NCBI RefSeq assembly: GCF_026914185.1
Contig: NC_070571.1
Location: forward strand, 1,612,001-1,676,000
Direction of reading: 5' to 3'
DNA length: 64,000 bases
From: Puccinia triticina
Lineage: Eukaryota; Basidiomycota; Pucciniomycetes; Pucciniales; Pucciniaceae
How positions within the stretch are numbered: the first letter of the stretch is position 1; every line of letters starts with the position of its first letter. The notes below the pieces were generated by a model. It did not search any database, had not been told where the DNA came from, and saw only the letters and a list, made by a program, of their open reading frames with translations. Position numbers and translations under genes: made by a program. Positions 1 through 12,446 of this stretch are shown here, piece by piece.

Positions 1-1453
1 TTATTTGCTTACCCTGCATTGCTCAGACCTGGTGGTGCCACTTTTGAATGAGGCACTGGCCTAAGGGAGTACCCTGACCATTGTAAACCTCTGTGTATAT
101 ATTACTCTTCTCGAGTCAGGCAGATGAGAGTGAAGATCCTCTAGCTCATTCCAAATTACACTGGTGCTGTGTGGATATTTTGAAGGATTTTTGCTGGCTG
201 TGGGATGAAGTTATTGAGATGGTCCCTGTTGGCCCCTGCACCCTTTCGAGCTGTGGCATGAAATGTCAGTGGCTACTGTTTACTGATGGGTGTGTGCTGA
301 CCAAGTGGAATCCTTACGCACCAAAGGCTCTTTGGTCTATATACTTCAGGCTATCTATTCCCCTTCGGCACCACCATGAGGGAGCTGACAGTTTTGCAGC
401 CTCTGCGGCCAGGATGCAGAGTGGTGAGGATTTATTTTTGCTTTGTTCAGCTTGTGTGCAAGCAGCCAGGTGACACACCACCATGGGCCTAAGTGTGGCC
501 AGGAGAGCGGCACAAGGGTTGTCCCCAAGTATTACCAGTTTGGCCCTGGAACATGTGCCAGTTGGAAAACGAAGGGCCATACTTGCAAGCATTCCAAATG
601 TCACATGGGGGAGGGGGGGGAGGGGGCTTGGAGTGGTCACTGCATTTGCAGTCGCGGGATCCCAGAGGGAGGGATGGCTGTTTAATTTTAATTACGGAAT
701 GACCTGAGGCGCCCGCAGCAGTAGGTTACGGGCGTTTTCAGTGTCAGCAGGTACACTGACAGTCCCAACCCACACATATTGGAGGGTTATCAGTTGGAAC
801 AAGACAAGCCAGGGGCATCGGCAAAGACACTTTGACTGTCCCTCTTTGTCACCCAAGAACCCCAAACCTCAAACTGCATCATCATGTGCCCAGATTATAT
901 CCAGTCATTGAGAGAAGAGAAGCAGTTTTATCGGCGCCGAAGTTTGGAGACCATACTGGCCTGAAGCCCTTCGAGCTTTGTGTATGTTGGGGTACAATGA
1001 GTCCCAATCAATCGTAGCCCGGCCCTCTTGGGGCACCATTTGTAGATTTGTAGCGCTGTGGGAAAGCAGATGTGTTGTGTTGCAGTCTGAGCTATTGTGC
1101 AGATGCATCAGCCCTCTTGGCAAAGTTTGTGACTTTGGTGGGTGGGGGGCTAGCTAAACCAGTGCCCAAGTTCACAAATCAGGTTTCAGCAAGCAGTTCA
1201 CAACACCATGGGGAAATACTGCCAGCTTGCCCTGCCCCTCACATCTATCAGCATGGACTGATTTTCAACAGCACGTGGGGGACAAGGCAAGACATATATT
1301 GTCCACCCGAATGAACGGCCGTACCATCCGGTGGACACTCCGACATGTTGGCAAAGGGAGAAATGTGTGTAAGCTCATGTAGCTGAACGGGTGCGGGGCA
1401 CATGAGAGAAGCCCCGCACCCCATATGCAGGTCTGATAGATCCGCATTATTAT
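1..1453. other. no supported gene at the left edge
   Basis: Several short open frames exist on both strands but none shows a recognisable motif, splice-consistent continuation or start context. The only structured element seen is the 38-bp palindrome at 1300-1337, annotated separately. Confidence 0.5.
1300..1337. repeat. 38-bp dispersed palindrome, copy 1
   Basis: Outer arms TGTCCACC and GGTGGACA flank an imperfect inner palindrome around CGGCCG. It has the same length and arm sequence as the copies near 6.1-6.7 and 14.1-14.3 kb. The inner arms (GAAC / GTAC) are less symmetrical than in the other copies, suggesting an older copy. Confidence 0.8.
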
Positions 1454-2640
1454 TCAAGAGGCAATGGGAGTTGGACCGGTGATGCACCCTGTTAATTGAA
1501 AGGGAAATACGGGAGGGCCAGGATACCCCCATGCAGAAGTTTTATAATTGCTGTTCAATGTCGTACGGAGATGAGAACCAAGCGGTACGTACTTTGCCTT
1601 TCTTGCCAGGTCAAAGGCATGAATTTGGCAAGGTTGGGGCATGTCTGCGCCATTTTCTGTGGCAAGCATTATAAAAGAGGGATGGGTGACCTCTCCCGGA
1701 ACTTCATGGTGTGAAGCTCCTCCACACATCCCTGATCCTAGTCAAGATGATCGAAATCTCCGGGAATATTCACCTCTCCAACACAGATCCCACCCAGATA
1801 AGATGTGTCGGGGACGAACTTCACATACGCACTTGCATCTTGTCTCATCAGGTTGCTCCTCAGTCTGCATTATCCAACTATGCCAAGTATGACGTTGTGC
1901 TGAAGTCGTCAGAGGGAGTGGTTCCAGCAATATTGTACGACTTCTGTACCCAACTCTTTTTTAGCGGCCAACTTTTTGTTCATTCCGGATCCAGCCACCC
2001 GGTCATTCGCGTAGAGCGGTTCAACTGGCAAGTTCACCGGGGACACTTCCCTCTGGCTCAGGAATTCGAACAAACACACGCATTCGGCACAGTCTACGTC
2101 GTTAAGGTCCACAAGAATCCCGTGGTAGGCTGTGTAGGGTCGGTTGAAGTTGTGGATGGAGATATGAGTCAGGTCAGTTTTACTTGAGCAAGCCGAATGC
2201 TCAGAGCAACTTGTGAGCCCATGATTTGTACGTGCGCTGACACTGATTGGAACAGTCTAAGCTTGGTCGGATCATCCTTGCGGCAACGAACATCCAAGCC
2301 CACGATATCTTTCAGACTACTCAATGCGGTGATTACCTCAGGTTTGGCGGTTGGGCACCCCGAGAATCACACTCTGGAAGCAGGTTGCTTGCGTTGGGCG
2401 TATGTAGTTCAGTCGGCTCTTGCCAATGGTTCTAACCACTGATATGGTCTTTTTGGGCAGGTGGAGCACGCTTCAAAGTTGCAACGGTACCAGAAGACCC
2501 CTTACAATCTCAGGCGCGAACCCAGGACACGTTTTAAACTCACGGTAAAGGATTGGCAGAAACCATCCAGGATCAAACGGCGGGGGGCAAAACATGCTTG
2601 GTAAGCTGTTGTTGTAGGTTTTACACGTGCACAATCTGCC
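1454..2640 (-). pseudogene. fragmented lineage-specific gene or remnant
   Basis: No family name recognised. Read on the minus strand, four coding-looking blocks follow one another in changing frames: about 2635-2500 (contains FDPGWFLPILYREF), 2460-2360 (KTISVVRTIGKSRLNYI), 2330-2180 (DIVGLDVRCRKDDPTKLRLF) and 2160-1909 (YHGILVDLNDVDCAECVCLF, ending in a stop at 1909). A fifth open stretch lies at 1729-1454. The amino-acid composition of these blocks looks protein-like, and a GTAAAA...CACAG pair around 2185-2130 could be an intron, but it does not restore one frame throughout. I infer either a multi-exon rust-specific gene with introns I could not place or a decayed copy. It has the same orientation as the unknown genes that follow. 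Confidence 0.35.
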
Positions 2641-3062
2641 ACTGCCTGCGTCTGTACCAATTGTGTTGTTTCAATCATGTTGTTGTGTCACCATCTCTTA
2701 TGGCTTAAGGACTTGTGGGCTATCCACATACTACAGTTTGACTTGCCTTTGTCCCATTCCCGCATCCCACGACCGAAATAACAATGCGATGTGTAGATGG
2801 TGACACAAATTTATAGTGGCGGGACAATTTGGCAGATAGTAGCCAAAATCCCTGGAATGGGACATTTGGCCTAGTCACAAGGACAAGGCTAGCAAAGTGT
2901 GACTTGCCTCACAGTGAGGCATTTCACACATTCACCAACACCAACATGGCACTGAGAGGAGCGGAGGTAGATATAACAATGCAAAGTAGGTATGGCAAGT
3001 ATATGACAAGGCTTAAGAGCAGGGGAAGATGAACAGACGGAAAGTACACAACCCTTGGCCAT

Positions 3063-5595
3063 TCATTTATCAATGATGGGCTCGGATGCTTGAGGGAGAA
3101 GGAAAGGGGAGGTGGGTTTCCAAGCCTGCCACTGGCTGAGGAAATTGTTGGCAATGACCTCCGCAAGCTCAAACCGTGTTGGCAGTTTTACAAGAGCGAG
3201 GGGGCATATTTGGTCTTGTGACTGAAATATTGGAGAGAAGATCTTGACTAGATATGCCGAGGTATTCTTCCATATAGGTTCTTCGGGGAGATGGATGGTT
3301 GTTGTTTTCTGTTTGATGATAGACATTGCTTGGATGAATGACATACATGCAGACGTTCCCGCAATCCGGTGGTCCCTGGATGTGATGAACAGCCCGCGAA
3401 CTCCAGCGAGGACAAAGTAGACAAGTGGCTGAAAATTCTGCTTCCTTTGAAATTTCTGGAGATGATTACCGGGGTCATCCGGGAGCCGAGAGACGTCTGT
3501 ACAGTTTTTCTGAAGGCTAGCACAGGTTGGTGTTGTGTTCATTGCGGGTCGATGAGCGCGAGTGTTTGCCTTCTTTTGAGCTGAGGTCAAGGGAGCATCA
3601 CGGAGGAAGTGAGTTTGGAATATGATGTAAGCCATGATAACGTCGATGATGACATTGCGGAAGTGGTGCAAAACATTGACAGAGTGCAAGCGCGGCGTGC
3701 TCTGAGAAAAAGGTTCACTGCTGTCGCCTGACGGATCAAAGCTGGATGATGAGTTCTTAACCCTGTCGAGATACTGGAGGGCTTCTACAGCCTTGGTGAC
3801 ATGATCGGCAGAGGGATGGGAGCTGAATGAAGGTGGTTTGAAAAGGTTTTCCGCGATCAACTCGACAGAAGACGCAATAATCCTAGCCCATTCAATGTGC
3901 AGGTGTTGCGGCGGGTGGAGAAGACGGGTAAGGCATTGGACAAGGGTTGATTTGGGATGTTGGCTTTTGATGACCGTTGGGATGAATGAACCTTGCGGGA
4001 GGTTGTTGTCCTTGTCACCAAAGCTGGTGAGCTTGGGGAAGTCGATCAGGTCTGGGCAATACCATTGCTCATGCGGAGACGGCGCTAAAAACTGGTTGGC
4101 TGACCAGATTCCGAGCGCAAATTAACCATCTGTGAGATCCCAGCATCCCACTCGAATGTCAAATGAACTCACCCAGCAATGTAATAGTCTCAAGCCATGA
4201 TGCGTACGAGCCACCGGTGCGTTGTAAGTGGAATTTTGGAGCAGGAGGACAACAAACCTGCATTGCACGTGCACAATGCTGAAGCAAGGGAGCGAGTGAT
4301 TCTCAAGTGGTGCGGTATTTTGCCCAGGAAGGTTTAGAGCCTTCAAGAGTTTGGTGGATGTCAATCACCTGCGCACGAATTGTGTCCGACTTGATGATTG
4401 TAATCTGTCCAGAACCAGAGCCCGCAGTTGCATTGTGTGGCTGACCATTGTTAGCCTCTGTGGTTGAGGTTCTCGATTGCGCTGGTTGCTCTGGGGGGAG
4501 AGGACTACCTTCACGACTCTCGCGGTTGAACAGAGGCGGAGATTTAGGTTGCTCGGGTTGATTGTCATGAGCTGGCCAAGGTGCAGGTTCGGCTGTTTGA
4601 TCAGGCGCTGTCAGGCGTCCAATGCCCGAAGAGGTATCCCAGCTAGAGAGGTTTGGCCTAGGTGACGGCAGAGGAGACCAGGCCCTGATGGCAATGGCGC
4701 CGGAAGTTGACTGAGTGCGTGGTGTTGCACTGATGTTGGGAACCGGCAGTAGCGCGCTCGTCTGGGTGCACGCTATCATGGCTAGCTGCTCTGCCACGCC
4801 AGATGCAGATGAGTCGCCTGTTGAGGTGGTGGGGTCAGAAGTTTTGGAGCAAGATCTTTGGAATTCCCGGGGTCTGGATGGTCTGATAGGTTGTTGGGTG
4901 TTTTGGCAAGGAGGTCAACCGCTTTGCCGGACCCTGGCTTGCGTTGTACACAAGGAGCGCGTTTGCGAGATTTCGTAGCCGTGCTGGTGGTAGAGGGGGG
5001 GGGAGCTTTGGAGAGATCTGTAATTTTGATATCCTCTTCATCTGAAATAACACCTGTCGCATCAAATCCTAGGGTAGAGGTGCATCAGTCAAGACCCATG
5101 ACTCAACTCCAAGGGAGAATGTGCAATAGCACATACGGTCTTTTCTGCTGAACAGCGATGATACAAGTTCCTCGGCCTTACGTTTACAACTCCGTGGAAG
5201 CTTGAGGGCGAGGATTTCTTGAGCAGAGCGGGTAGCAGCTTCAATACTACGAGTGAACTCTTCAGGAGAAATTTCTTGGACCTCGGTGCGTAATATGGAT
5301 TGGTCGGGCATGAGGGGATTGGTACCTGCACGAAGGGCTGCGTGGAGCGCAAATTTGTGGAACGATGGGGCAGCGAGTGGCTTGGGTGGCAGGGGCAGGT
5401 TCTGCTCAACCTCATGTTCGGCTGTGGCAAATATAGCAACATTACATATACTAAGGAGTCAGTGACTGGCGGACGCGAGAACATAAACTACTCACTGGGA
5501 GATGGTGTTGATGATGACGCCGAAGACGGTGCTTGAGGAGGTTCTTCTCCAGGAGATCCTGAGGTTTCTGGAACGTCCGGAGTGCGATCATCCAT
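3063..5595 (-). CDS. multi-exon hypothetical protein, rust-specific type
   Basis: Function unknown. Exon 1 (5595-5496) starts at an ATG (MDDRTPDVPETSG). A GTGAGT...CACAG intron leads to exon 2 (5421-5137), and a GTATGT...CCTAG intron to an exon starting at 5068. These junctions keep frame. The exon-3 region carries a basic TKSRKR stretch, then Pro/Ser-rich low complexity (through about 4303). Near 4880-4940 the frame must change, so either an extra intron or a frameshift is present; I could not place it. A GTGAGT intron near 4175 precedes the last long exon (about 4100-3063), which encodes the most protein-like part, including HPKSTLVQCLTRLL, EWARIIASSVELIAENLF and VIMAYIIFQTH. A decayed paralogue of this last part lies at 55.1-55.7 kb, which supports the exon as real coding sequence. 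Confidence 0.55.
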
Positions 5596-6117
5596 TGTTA
5601 GGTGTGATTGGCGAGTTGGGAGATCTGTTACTTTCAGGATGGGTGTGAGAGGAGAATAGGAGCGAGCAAAGGGAGGGTGGATTGTTTGAGGAAGGAGGCA
5701 GATTGGGTGTGGGGTGAGGGTTTATATACAGCACCATGCCTTTGTGATGTGCAGCCAGAAGAGGCCTTTGTGTGTAACGGAAATTCTACCTTTGCTGAGC
5801 GCTGAGGTCAGGACCACTCTAAGCGCGGTTGAAGCAATGGCACATCAGTTTGTTTGGTAGATATGAGAGGGAGTTTCCTGTCGTGAGTTGCTGACATAGG
5901 GCTTAGGCCATGTGCTGACGGCATGGATGAGCATCCCCAATTGCTGCCGTCATGGATGGGCATACTTGGGCGTCAGCAGAGGTCCCGCTTGTTTGCCAGC
6001 GTGGCATGGGCATTGCGGACTAGCGGCGATGGCCAGCTCCTGCCTACCACCGCGCACACGGTTGTCATTGGGGCGACTCGATGGGAAGCAAAAGGGGGAA
6101 TTTGCGTCTGGCTTGCT

Positions 6118-6155
6118 TGTCCACCGCAATGTACGGCCGTACCTCAGAGTGGACA
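6118..6155. repeat. 38-bp dispersed palindrome, copy 2
   Basis: Starts TGTCCACCG, centre GTACGGCCGTAC, ends AGTGGACA. The centre differs from the GTTCGGCCGAAC of the best copies by two changes that compensate each other and keep the palindrome. Confidence 0.85.
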
Positions 6156-6416
6156 CCATGTGGGCTTGGCCCCCATTGGGGCCCCAGTTAGGGCCAGCGT
6201 CCCGTCTTGTCTGGCTATTGTGACATCGATCGGCTGGTGATTCATGGCCGCTTTAGCTCACGTCTTCCACACACCTGTGATGACTCCCACATCACAGGAG
6301 ACACCAGTTCTAACCCCACCTCTGGCGCCCCTGCGAGGCAGGTGGATGCATGGCCGGTGCTCGGCCACAGTGCCTGCGGCGGATGCCAGGCACGCACTGT
6401 CTGTCAGCTCTGCACC

Positions 6417-6454
6417 TGTCCACCGCATCGTTCGGCCGAACGTTGTGGTGGACA
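6417..6454. repeat. 38-bp dispersed palindrome, copy 3
   Basis: Arms TGTCCACC / GGTGGACA around a CGTTCGGCCGAACG core, same length as the other copies, in the gap between two minus-strand genes. Confidence 0.85.
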
Positions 6455-6681
6455 TGTCCTCCCCAAGCAGACACAGTGAATGCCAGTCCTATTGGGTCCC
6501 CAGTAGCTGGTGTGCCCGTCTGCACAGTCACTCAGCCCGTGTGGACTCAGTACGACGGATGGCAGCAATGAGGCGCTGAAGGATCACACAGCTCACAGCA
6601 CATCGGGCTCTGAGATTAAAGATGTCATATTTGCAGAATACAATACCTGGTATGTAGCCAACACTTGGCCTGGTCGTCACA

Positions 6682-6719
6682 TGTCCACCGTCACGTTCGG
6701 CCGAACGTTGCGGTGGACA
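6682..6719. repeat. 38-bp dispersed palindrome, copy 4
   Basis: The most symmetrical copy: TGTCCACCG, a two-base break, ACGTTCGGCCGAACGT, a two-base break, CGGTGGACA. It could fold as a hairpin or bind a dimeric protein. Confidence 0.85.
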
Positions 6720-7004
6720 TCTGCCCGTGTGCAAGTCCGCACATATTCCTCATGAAGTCTCCCACAAGTGTGGAGCCAGAGATACGAGACCCCACACAGA
6801 CCAAGATCTGAGCGTCGCGCAGTGCAGCAACATCATGATCATCATTGGCTCTTAATCTATGAGCTGATCGGTCGGGCATGGGCTCAGGGCTTCCATTGTC
6901 ACAAGCCTACAAAAGATCAGGGAAAGTCGGCGGGATACAAGATCTCTCCTATCATAACAAGCACATGTATATGGCAGGCAGCGTTCAAAATGAAGGTGTC
7001 TTAA

Positions 7005-8717
7005 TCAAGCGTCCACTTGCATCGATCCGCCCAGTGCTGCGCTTGAAGCTTCCGCGCCAGAACCGCTGGGGCCTGCATTCAATCGATCTGTAGTGTGAGG
7101 AGCCGGTCCAGGATTACTCGGGCCAGCTCGACGGTGACATTTTTCTTGCATACTTTTGGCAATAGCGTCGAGACCGATGTCTGGTACCTTGGAAATCGTG
7201 TCTTGCTCGAATGACCCCAGGCGATTCCAGTACATTTTGTTGTAGCAATCGAGAGGCAGACCGCGGGGGACACCAAGGAGCCCCGTAGTCGTTTTGAAGT
7301 TACGTGCGGAGCGGCGGTATAGTTTTTCGTTTGCGGAAATGGTTTTGTGATGTGCCGCGCGAGCAATGACCATCTTATCAAGGAGGTGAAGGATTGTAGT
7401 AAGGTCGTCACTGCGCCAGTCTGGTATGCGTCCTACCGGCGCGGCAGTCCCCGGGGCGTCCTCAATGTCTGAGACGCACTCCATCTGCTTGACAATGTGT
7501 CCGAGGAGGGTGTTCTTGGGGAAGACCTTCTCCACAATGGCGCATCGATTCTCCTTGATCTGGAAAGATGAGGCCCATTGAGAACATTCAACAGATTGTA
7601 AGACACAGGACAGTCCCAGTAAGTGAGGACTTACTTTCTTGCGCCATCGCCGGTATTGCTCCCGGGTTGACTTGGCGCTCTTCAATGACTCGTATGCCGC
7701 AACGTCCATGTTCTGAAATTCTGCCATCTCACGTGACTTAGTCACCAGCCATCGTCTGATAATAGCAGGTGCTTGACCGGCTTGGGTGTCGGTGATTGGT
7801 TCCGTGCGCCGCATCCATTCAACAGCCTTGGACGCCATGACTTCAATGACGGCCGAGTTCCACGGAGAAGTACCGTCCGCGTGGCCCATTTCCCACTGAA
7901 AGGTGAGTCTGGAGATACCCGCCAGCGCCAATGCCCTCTCGACATCAGATCTCATTTGAGGACTGATCGGACGACAGCCTTTCCCAGCACCTTTGGAGGA
8001 GGCAGGGGTGAAGGGCGGTGATTTAGTGTTGCGGCGAATTTCCTTTTCGGCAACCCCAACATGGAAGTCAACCTCGGCCGCCGGTCGGTCTGCCAGAGCT
8101 TCGCGCACCCGATTGAGCTGTTTCAAGATGATTTCACTCCTCTTCTCCACCCAATATTGATCCTCGAGTTCCTTTGGGGTGGGAGCTTGAGGATAGTCTT
8201 GGGGTTTGTCTGGTTGACCGAGAAAGAACTTCACAAAATTTTGGATCCCTCTGGAGAACTTGTTGTAATTCTCTGCCAGGGGTCCTTTCTGCGCAATCCC
8301 TCTTGCCTTCCGGGAGGATCTTCGCTCGTTCTCGCTCTTGTCAGCTTGCTCTCGAACTTTCCTGGCGTTGGCAACGACAAACTCGGGGGCCAACCGCGAT
8401 GTGTCTTTGATGTCGGAGGGAACCTGAGGTACAGGAGCGGTTGAGGCAGGGTCTGCAACATCACCATGAATAGTCAGTGGCTTATTCTCTGCTTTTTTCA
8501 CTGAATAACTGCACCTGCCTTGCTGATCGGTCTGCATAGCTGATTCATCAGCGGTAGCCGTTCTCTGAGCTTGAAATTGAGGGACCAGCCGGTCAACCAG
8601 GGCCGAAATCCAAGCCTCGTCATGCGCTGGAAGGGAGTCACCATTTGCATTGTTGCCTTGTTGCTCTTCGGCAGTGCCGCCATGTTGCTCAGCGGAAGTC
8701 GGCGTGTTGGAACTCAT
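7005..8717 (-). CDS. hypothetical protein, rust-specific type
   Basis: Not recognised as a named family. The frame is open from an ATG at 8717 (MSSNTPTSAEQHGG) to a stop at 7005, 570 codons unspliced. A 75-nt GTAAGT...TTTCCAG segment near 7560-7640 interrupts a basic helix-like stretch (YRRWRKK then IKENRCAIVEKVF). It reads as an in-frame intron, so the mature protein is probably about 545 residues. The N-terminal third is polar and charged (Lys/Arg/Glu-rich around residues 95-140). The middle carries Trp-containing motifs (EDQYWVEKRSEI, WMRRTEPITDTQ), and the C-terminus is Gly/Ser/Pro-rich. No signal peptide or membrane segment is apparent. It lies about 480 bp downstream of the last recognised Tnp2 segment on the same strand. 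It could be an accessory product of that transposon or an independent lineage-specific gene. Confidence 0.6.
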   Translation of the reverse strand: MSSNTPTSAEQHGGTAEEQQGNNANGDSLPAHDEAWISALVDRLVPQFQAQRTATADESAMQTDQQGRCSYSVKKAENKPLTIHGDVADPASTAPVPQVPSDIKDTSRLAPEFVVANARKVREQADKSENERRSSRKARGIAQKGPLAENYNKFSRGIQNFVKFFLGQPDKPQDYPQAPTPKELEDQYWVEKRSEIILKQLNRVREALADRPAAEVDFHVGVAEKEIRRNTKSPPFTPASSKGAGKGCRPISPQMRSDVERALALAGISRLTFQWEMGHADGTSPWNSAVIEVMASKAVEWMRRTEPITDTQAGQAPAIIRRWLVTKSREMAEFQNMDVAAYESLKSAKSTREQYRRWRKKVSPHLLGLSCVLQSVECSQWASSFQIKENRCAIVEKVFPKNTLLGHIVKQMECVSDIEDAPGTAAPVGRIPDWRSDDLTTILHLLDKMVIARAAHHKTISANEKLYRRSARNFKTTTGLLGVPRGLPLDCYNKMYWNRLGSFEQDTISKVPDIGLDAIAKSMQEKCHRRAGPSNPGPAPHTTDRLNAGPSGSGAEASSAALGGSMQVDA

Positions 8718-9198
8718 AGCAGAGTGCTCAAAAGGGGCAAGGATAAAGCTTTGTTCAGCGCAAAGTCGAGGGAATAATCAGATTGGTGTAGCAAAATAGG
8801 CAACCGGTAGATAATTCTAAGAGTACAATTTGTTTGGGGAGGCCAGTGCAGGGTAGCCAGATGGGTGATGTAGGTTCAAAATGGGTCTGAATCTTTCAAC
8901 ATATGGCGGATTCATACACACATCAAGCAGGCATGTGACCCAAATTGTAAGTACTTTGGCCGTCCATAGAGATAGTAAGGGTGGGGAAAAGGGGATCTTG
9001 TGAAGGAGGTCACAAAGGCCAGTGCAATACGCGTGCCTGCTCGGCCTACTCAAAGGCCACATTGGCCAACAAAGGCTTCATTGAGATTACTAATTGCCGA
9101 GATCCTCCCAACCCTAGCCCACCCAAAGTGTCACCAAGTAAGGAGCATCGGAGTTAACACAATGATGTTTGGCAGATTAATTGAGGGGGAGGACTTAC
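8718..9198. other. short spacer, possible 3' part of transposase gene
   Basis: Lies between the unknown gene and the last clearly coding Tnp2 segment. A GTAAGT donor at 9198 suggests one more small transposase exon somewhere here, but no matching exon could be chosen. Confidence 0.4.
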
Positions 9199-12100
9199 TG
9201 AAGTGCCCAAACCCACCGCGCTGACGGTTTCAGTGGCCAGTCCAAATTTCCCCGCGCCGTGCCGCAGAATGGCGATGTGGCCAATGACAAGGTCACTATC
9301 TATCACCGCGCTCACCTCGTGGACAGCCTTGACTAGTCGACAGTTGAGATCCGGATAATCGCAGTATGGGTCCTGAGTCCTATGTAGTTCTTCAAATGGC
9401 TTTACCACCAACCATGTTTTGCGTGGTGTTTAGTCGGAGCGGAAGATAGTCTCAACCTCACCAAACCGTTGATGTTTGCCCAGATAGAACTCCACCAAAG
9501 AGTTCCCTTCGTGACCCTCCTTTGTAGTGACCATCTTCCTGTTGACTCGAATGCTTTTGACAGCCTCCACTGTGGGGACCAAATCTAGCTTGGCCGGTTC
9601 TATTCCTGGGCTAGTGCTGGCCGTCCTATGTCTAGCCACTGTCCGTTGCCATTTGACAAACAAGGACTTCTCCAGGTCAAAGGTAATGGGGAGTCCTAAT
9701 TCTACCTCTGATGTCGCCAAAGAGCTTACATACGTGGGGTCTTGCTGGAGGGAACAGAGGTTGGAATGGAGGTGCCACTTCGTGATAAGGGTCTTAGGAA
9801 TGTCTTCTGCGAGAAGATAAGATCATGTGGTCAGGATCACCGTTGGATAGTCAAGTCAGGGACTAATAGGAAAACTTACCAAGGTGGTGGTTGGTTGGTA
9901 ACCGTTGTAACATGCCATTCACACGTTCCTGAGCCCATGCTGCCGTTGACCGAGGCGGACCAAACCTCCTGATAACCTCCGAGAAATGCTGGGTCACATG
10001 TAAGTTAGGTTTGCTTGATTTGGAGGGCCAACCACTGCGCAAACATTTCCGGTATTTGCATATCAAACTGTCAAGCTCTTCCAAGTCCTTCGCTCTAATG
10101 CTCGGCAGAGTGATGAAATGAGCCACCTGAGAGAGGGTGGTGGTTGATTCTAACATCAGAGAGACTCTATGTTTGCTTTCAGTGGTTGCAGAGCCTTGTA
10201 GTGCTTGGACCCACAGCGGTATTAGTGCAAGCGTGTAGTAGACCTTGTAAAGGATCAGCCACTCCGCTGCCTTCAAAGACCCGTGATTAGCAGACCCCAA
10301 GTTTCGGGGCACCCTGTCAATCCAAGTTGGCAAGACGGTGTGAAGGATAGTCCGTCGGACAACGTCCAATTCTTCTCGTAACAATCGGGGGAGGAGATTG
10401 TCATCGTCACGAGGCCTCTGTCGAGAGTTTCCTCGTACCGTGTCATCGCTTCCTCCAGCCTCATCATCTGATTCACTATCTTCATCCTCCGGGCACTCGT
10501 TGTACAGAGTCTTCTTCCTCAGACGCAGCGAGTAGGAATGGGTTGAGGATGTGTCTGACCTCGCTTCAGTGCAATCTGGCGATGCCCAAACTGCGGTTGA
10601 TGAGATGTTCACTTTGCCCAGAAGCGCCTCATTGTGCCTGGTACGGGTCCTCTTGGTAGGTCTTTCAGGGACAGTTGTGTCAATGGATTCGTCGTTAACC
10701 TTCCTTTTCCCCTTTGAACGCTTTGCGGATCGCAGCTTCTCAGCAAAAGGCGGCTCCGAGTAACTTTTGTCATTCTGCCATGCTTGGTCTAGCTCTTGAG
10801 TTTTGTTCAGTTGCGCCCCAGCTGCAGGCAGGTTCAGGAACCGCATGCTGTGATCTTTCAGGTCACCCAGCACCAACGCGTGCATCAACTCGATTGAACA
10901 GAACTGAACCGGTCGCCAATACGGGAGGTCGTTGAGGACACTCCATCGGGCCCCGTTCTCCTTGGCAAATTCCTTCCTCTTGGTGAAGTTCTGGATTTTC
11001 AACCAAGCGGCGGCGATTTTGAGGTGGGATTTGTCTGTGCGTGGAGGGAATGTTCCCGGATCAAACTTGTCTAGGTTTTCTCTCTTGAGCAGACAAAACG
11101 AACAGAATAGATTGGCGGCATGACTTCCAAACCCGGCGGTTTTGCGCAGAGCAGGGAGGTCTGCAATAAGCGGAAAAATTGCGGCACGGACAGTCCTACC
11201 GGTTGCATGCAGGCAAGTTGATTCAAACCAGACCCCGGCCCAAAATTGCTGCAGCTCTTCTACGAGGGGGCGCAGAATGTGGTTGATCTGTTCTAGCTTT
11301 GGTTCCGACGGGCCTGGGATGATTCCAAACAGAAAGACATTTTCCAACCTGTATCGGTGCGTCGGAGGTAGGTTCAGGCAAACTAGAGTTATGGCACCAA
11401 CTGTCGTGTGCTTTCCAAGGTTTGAGCTTCCTTCTGGTATGAACCAGTCGAGATACAGACTGAAAACAAGGTTCCCTGAGCGTTTGGTATATACTCCGGT
11501 CCCGTCATCTGACTCTGGGAATTCTTGCCAAACCCTCCCATGCCACACATCGCTCATTGGGTTCTTGTCGGGCCAGTCATTCGCGCTCAAACATGCATCC
11601 AACAAGGATTCGAATGGAGGCTGTAGAAGGCGGCTCTTCAGCCACGATTGCAGTGAAACATAGGTGAATGTCCGCACAGGGACAACGACTTGGCTGTTGT
11701 TGAGCTTGTAGAGCGCTTCATCACATTTCGGGGCAATTTTTTCTGACTTCGTCCACTTGCAAAATCATTGCTTAGGGGAAAGGAAGGGCTGAGTGCAGCG
11801 GGGCGGAGTGACCCCAGGCCCAGGCGTTGGAGTTTTTGAGTACAGTGCGAAGCATTTCTTGCAGCAAAGCCGTGTTGTCAGGATCGGATCCAAGCCCAGT
11901 CGATGGAACACGGCTTCTTGAGTCTTAGGGATCTGCTCAACGATCGTGTGTGGATTGATCTCGGTCGCAGTTTCTCCACTCCAGATTTTGGCTAGAAGTA
12001 TCACATTTTCCCGGGCAGCCTTTAAGAAATGCACTGCTCCATCCTTACTGAGCTTGTTCGCGAAAACCGTGGACGCCAATTGTATCATCACCTGCCGGCA

Positions 12101-12446
12101 AAAAGCTTCATGCAGAAAAATTGTTGTGGTTTCCACGCCAGCCAGTTCCAAGGAACCAGGCCCGCGTGCAACAGGAAGTCGCTGCTCAGAGGGTGGGTCA
12201 GCATGTCACTGTGACCAGGAGCGCTGGAATCTTCACACTCACAGTGCTTTCATTCGAGGGTCCACCTTGCCTTGGGGGCAAACCAGTGGGCTGGGCTTGC
12301 TCCGCAGAGAGTTTTTTCTGATGTGTTTGAAATACCCAATATGACAAAACCCAGCCAGGCACGATGCCTCGTCCGTCTTCTTCATGCTGAGTGTTATTGC
12401 AGCTGTAATGGGTGCAGAGACAGACGTACATAGGTTTTTGTCTCAT
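9199..12446 (-). pseudogene. CACTA-type Tnp2 transposase with nonsense codons
   Basis: DDE transposase of the Tnp2 / Transposase_21 family (EnSpm/CACTA superfamily). Exon 1 (12446-12243) begins MRQKPMYV and carries the N-terminal Cys/His cluster CLCTHYSC. A 61-nt GTGAGT...GAGCAG intron joins it to the second exon, which holds CCKKCFALY. The long central part (11677-9863) shows the family signatures LYLDWF, LFGIIPGPSEPK, FPLIADLPALRK, FCSFCLL and a VLGDLK motif; LYLDWF and ADLPA carry the likely catalytic aspartates. A basic insert (KRSKGKRK, PTKRTRTR) follows, then an exon ending near 9430. After a TAA at 9430-9432 the same frame continues with VVKPFEELHRTQDPY and GHIAILRHGAGKFGL, the usual C-terminal part. 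A TGA near 11767 also interrupts the frame unless a small intron removes it. The protein is therefore probably inactive. I did not find convincing CACTA terminal repeats around it. Confidence 0.75.

Larger units (their letters stand above)
5596..7004. other. intergenic interval with three palindromes
   Basis: Upstream region of the 3.06-5.6 kb gene and downstream region of the 7.0-8.7 kb gene. Apart from three copies of the 38-bp palindrome spaced 299 and 265 bp apart, no gene, tRNA or transposon end is supported. Confidence 0.5.
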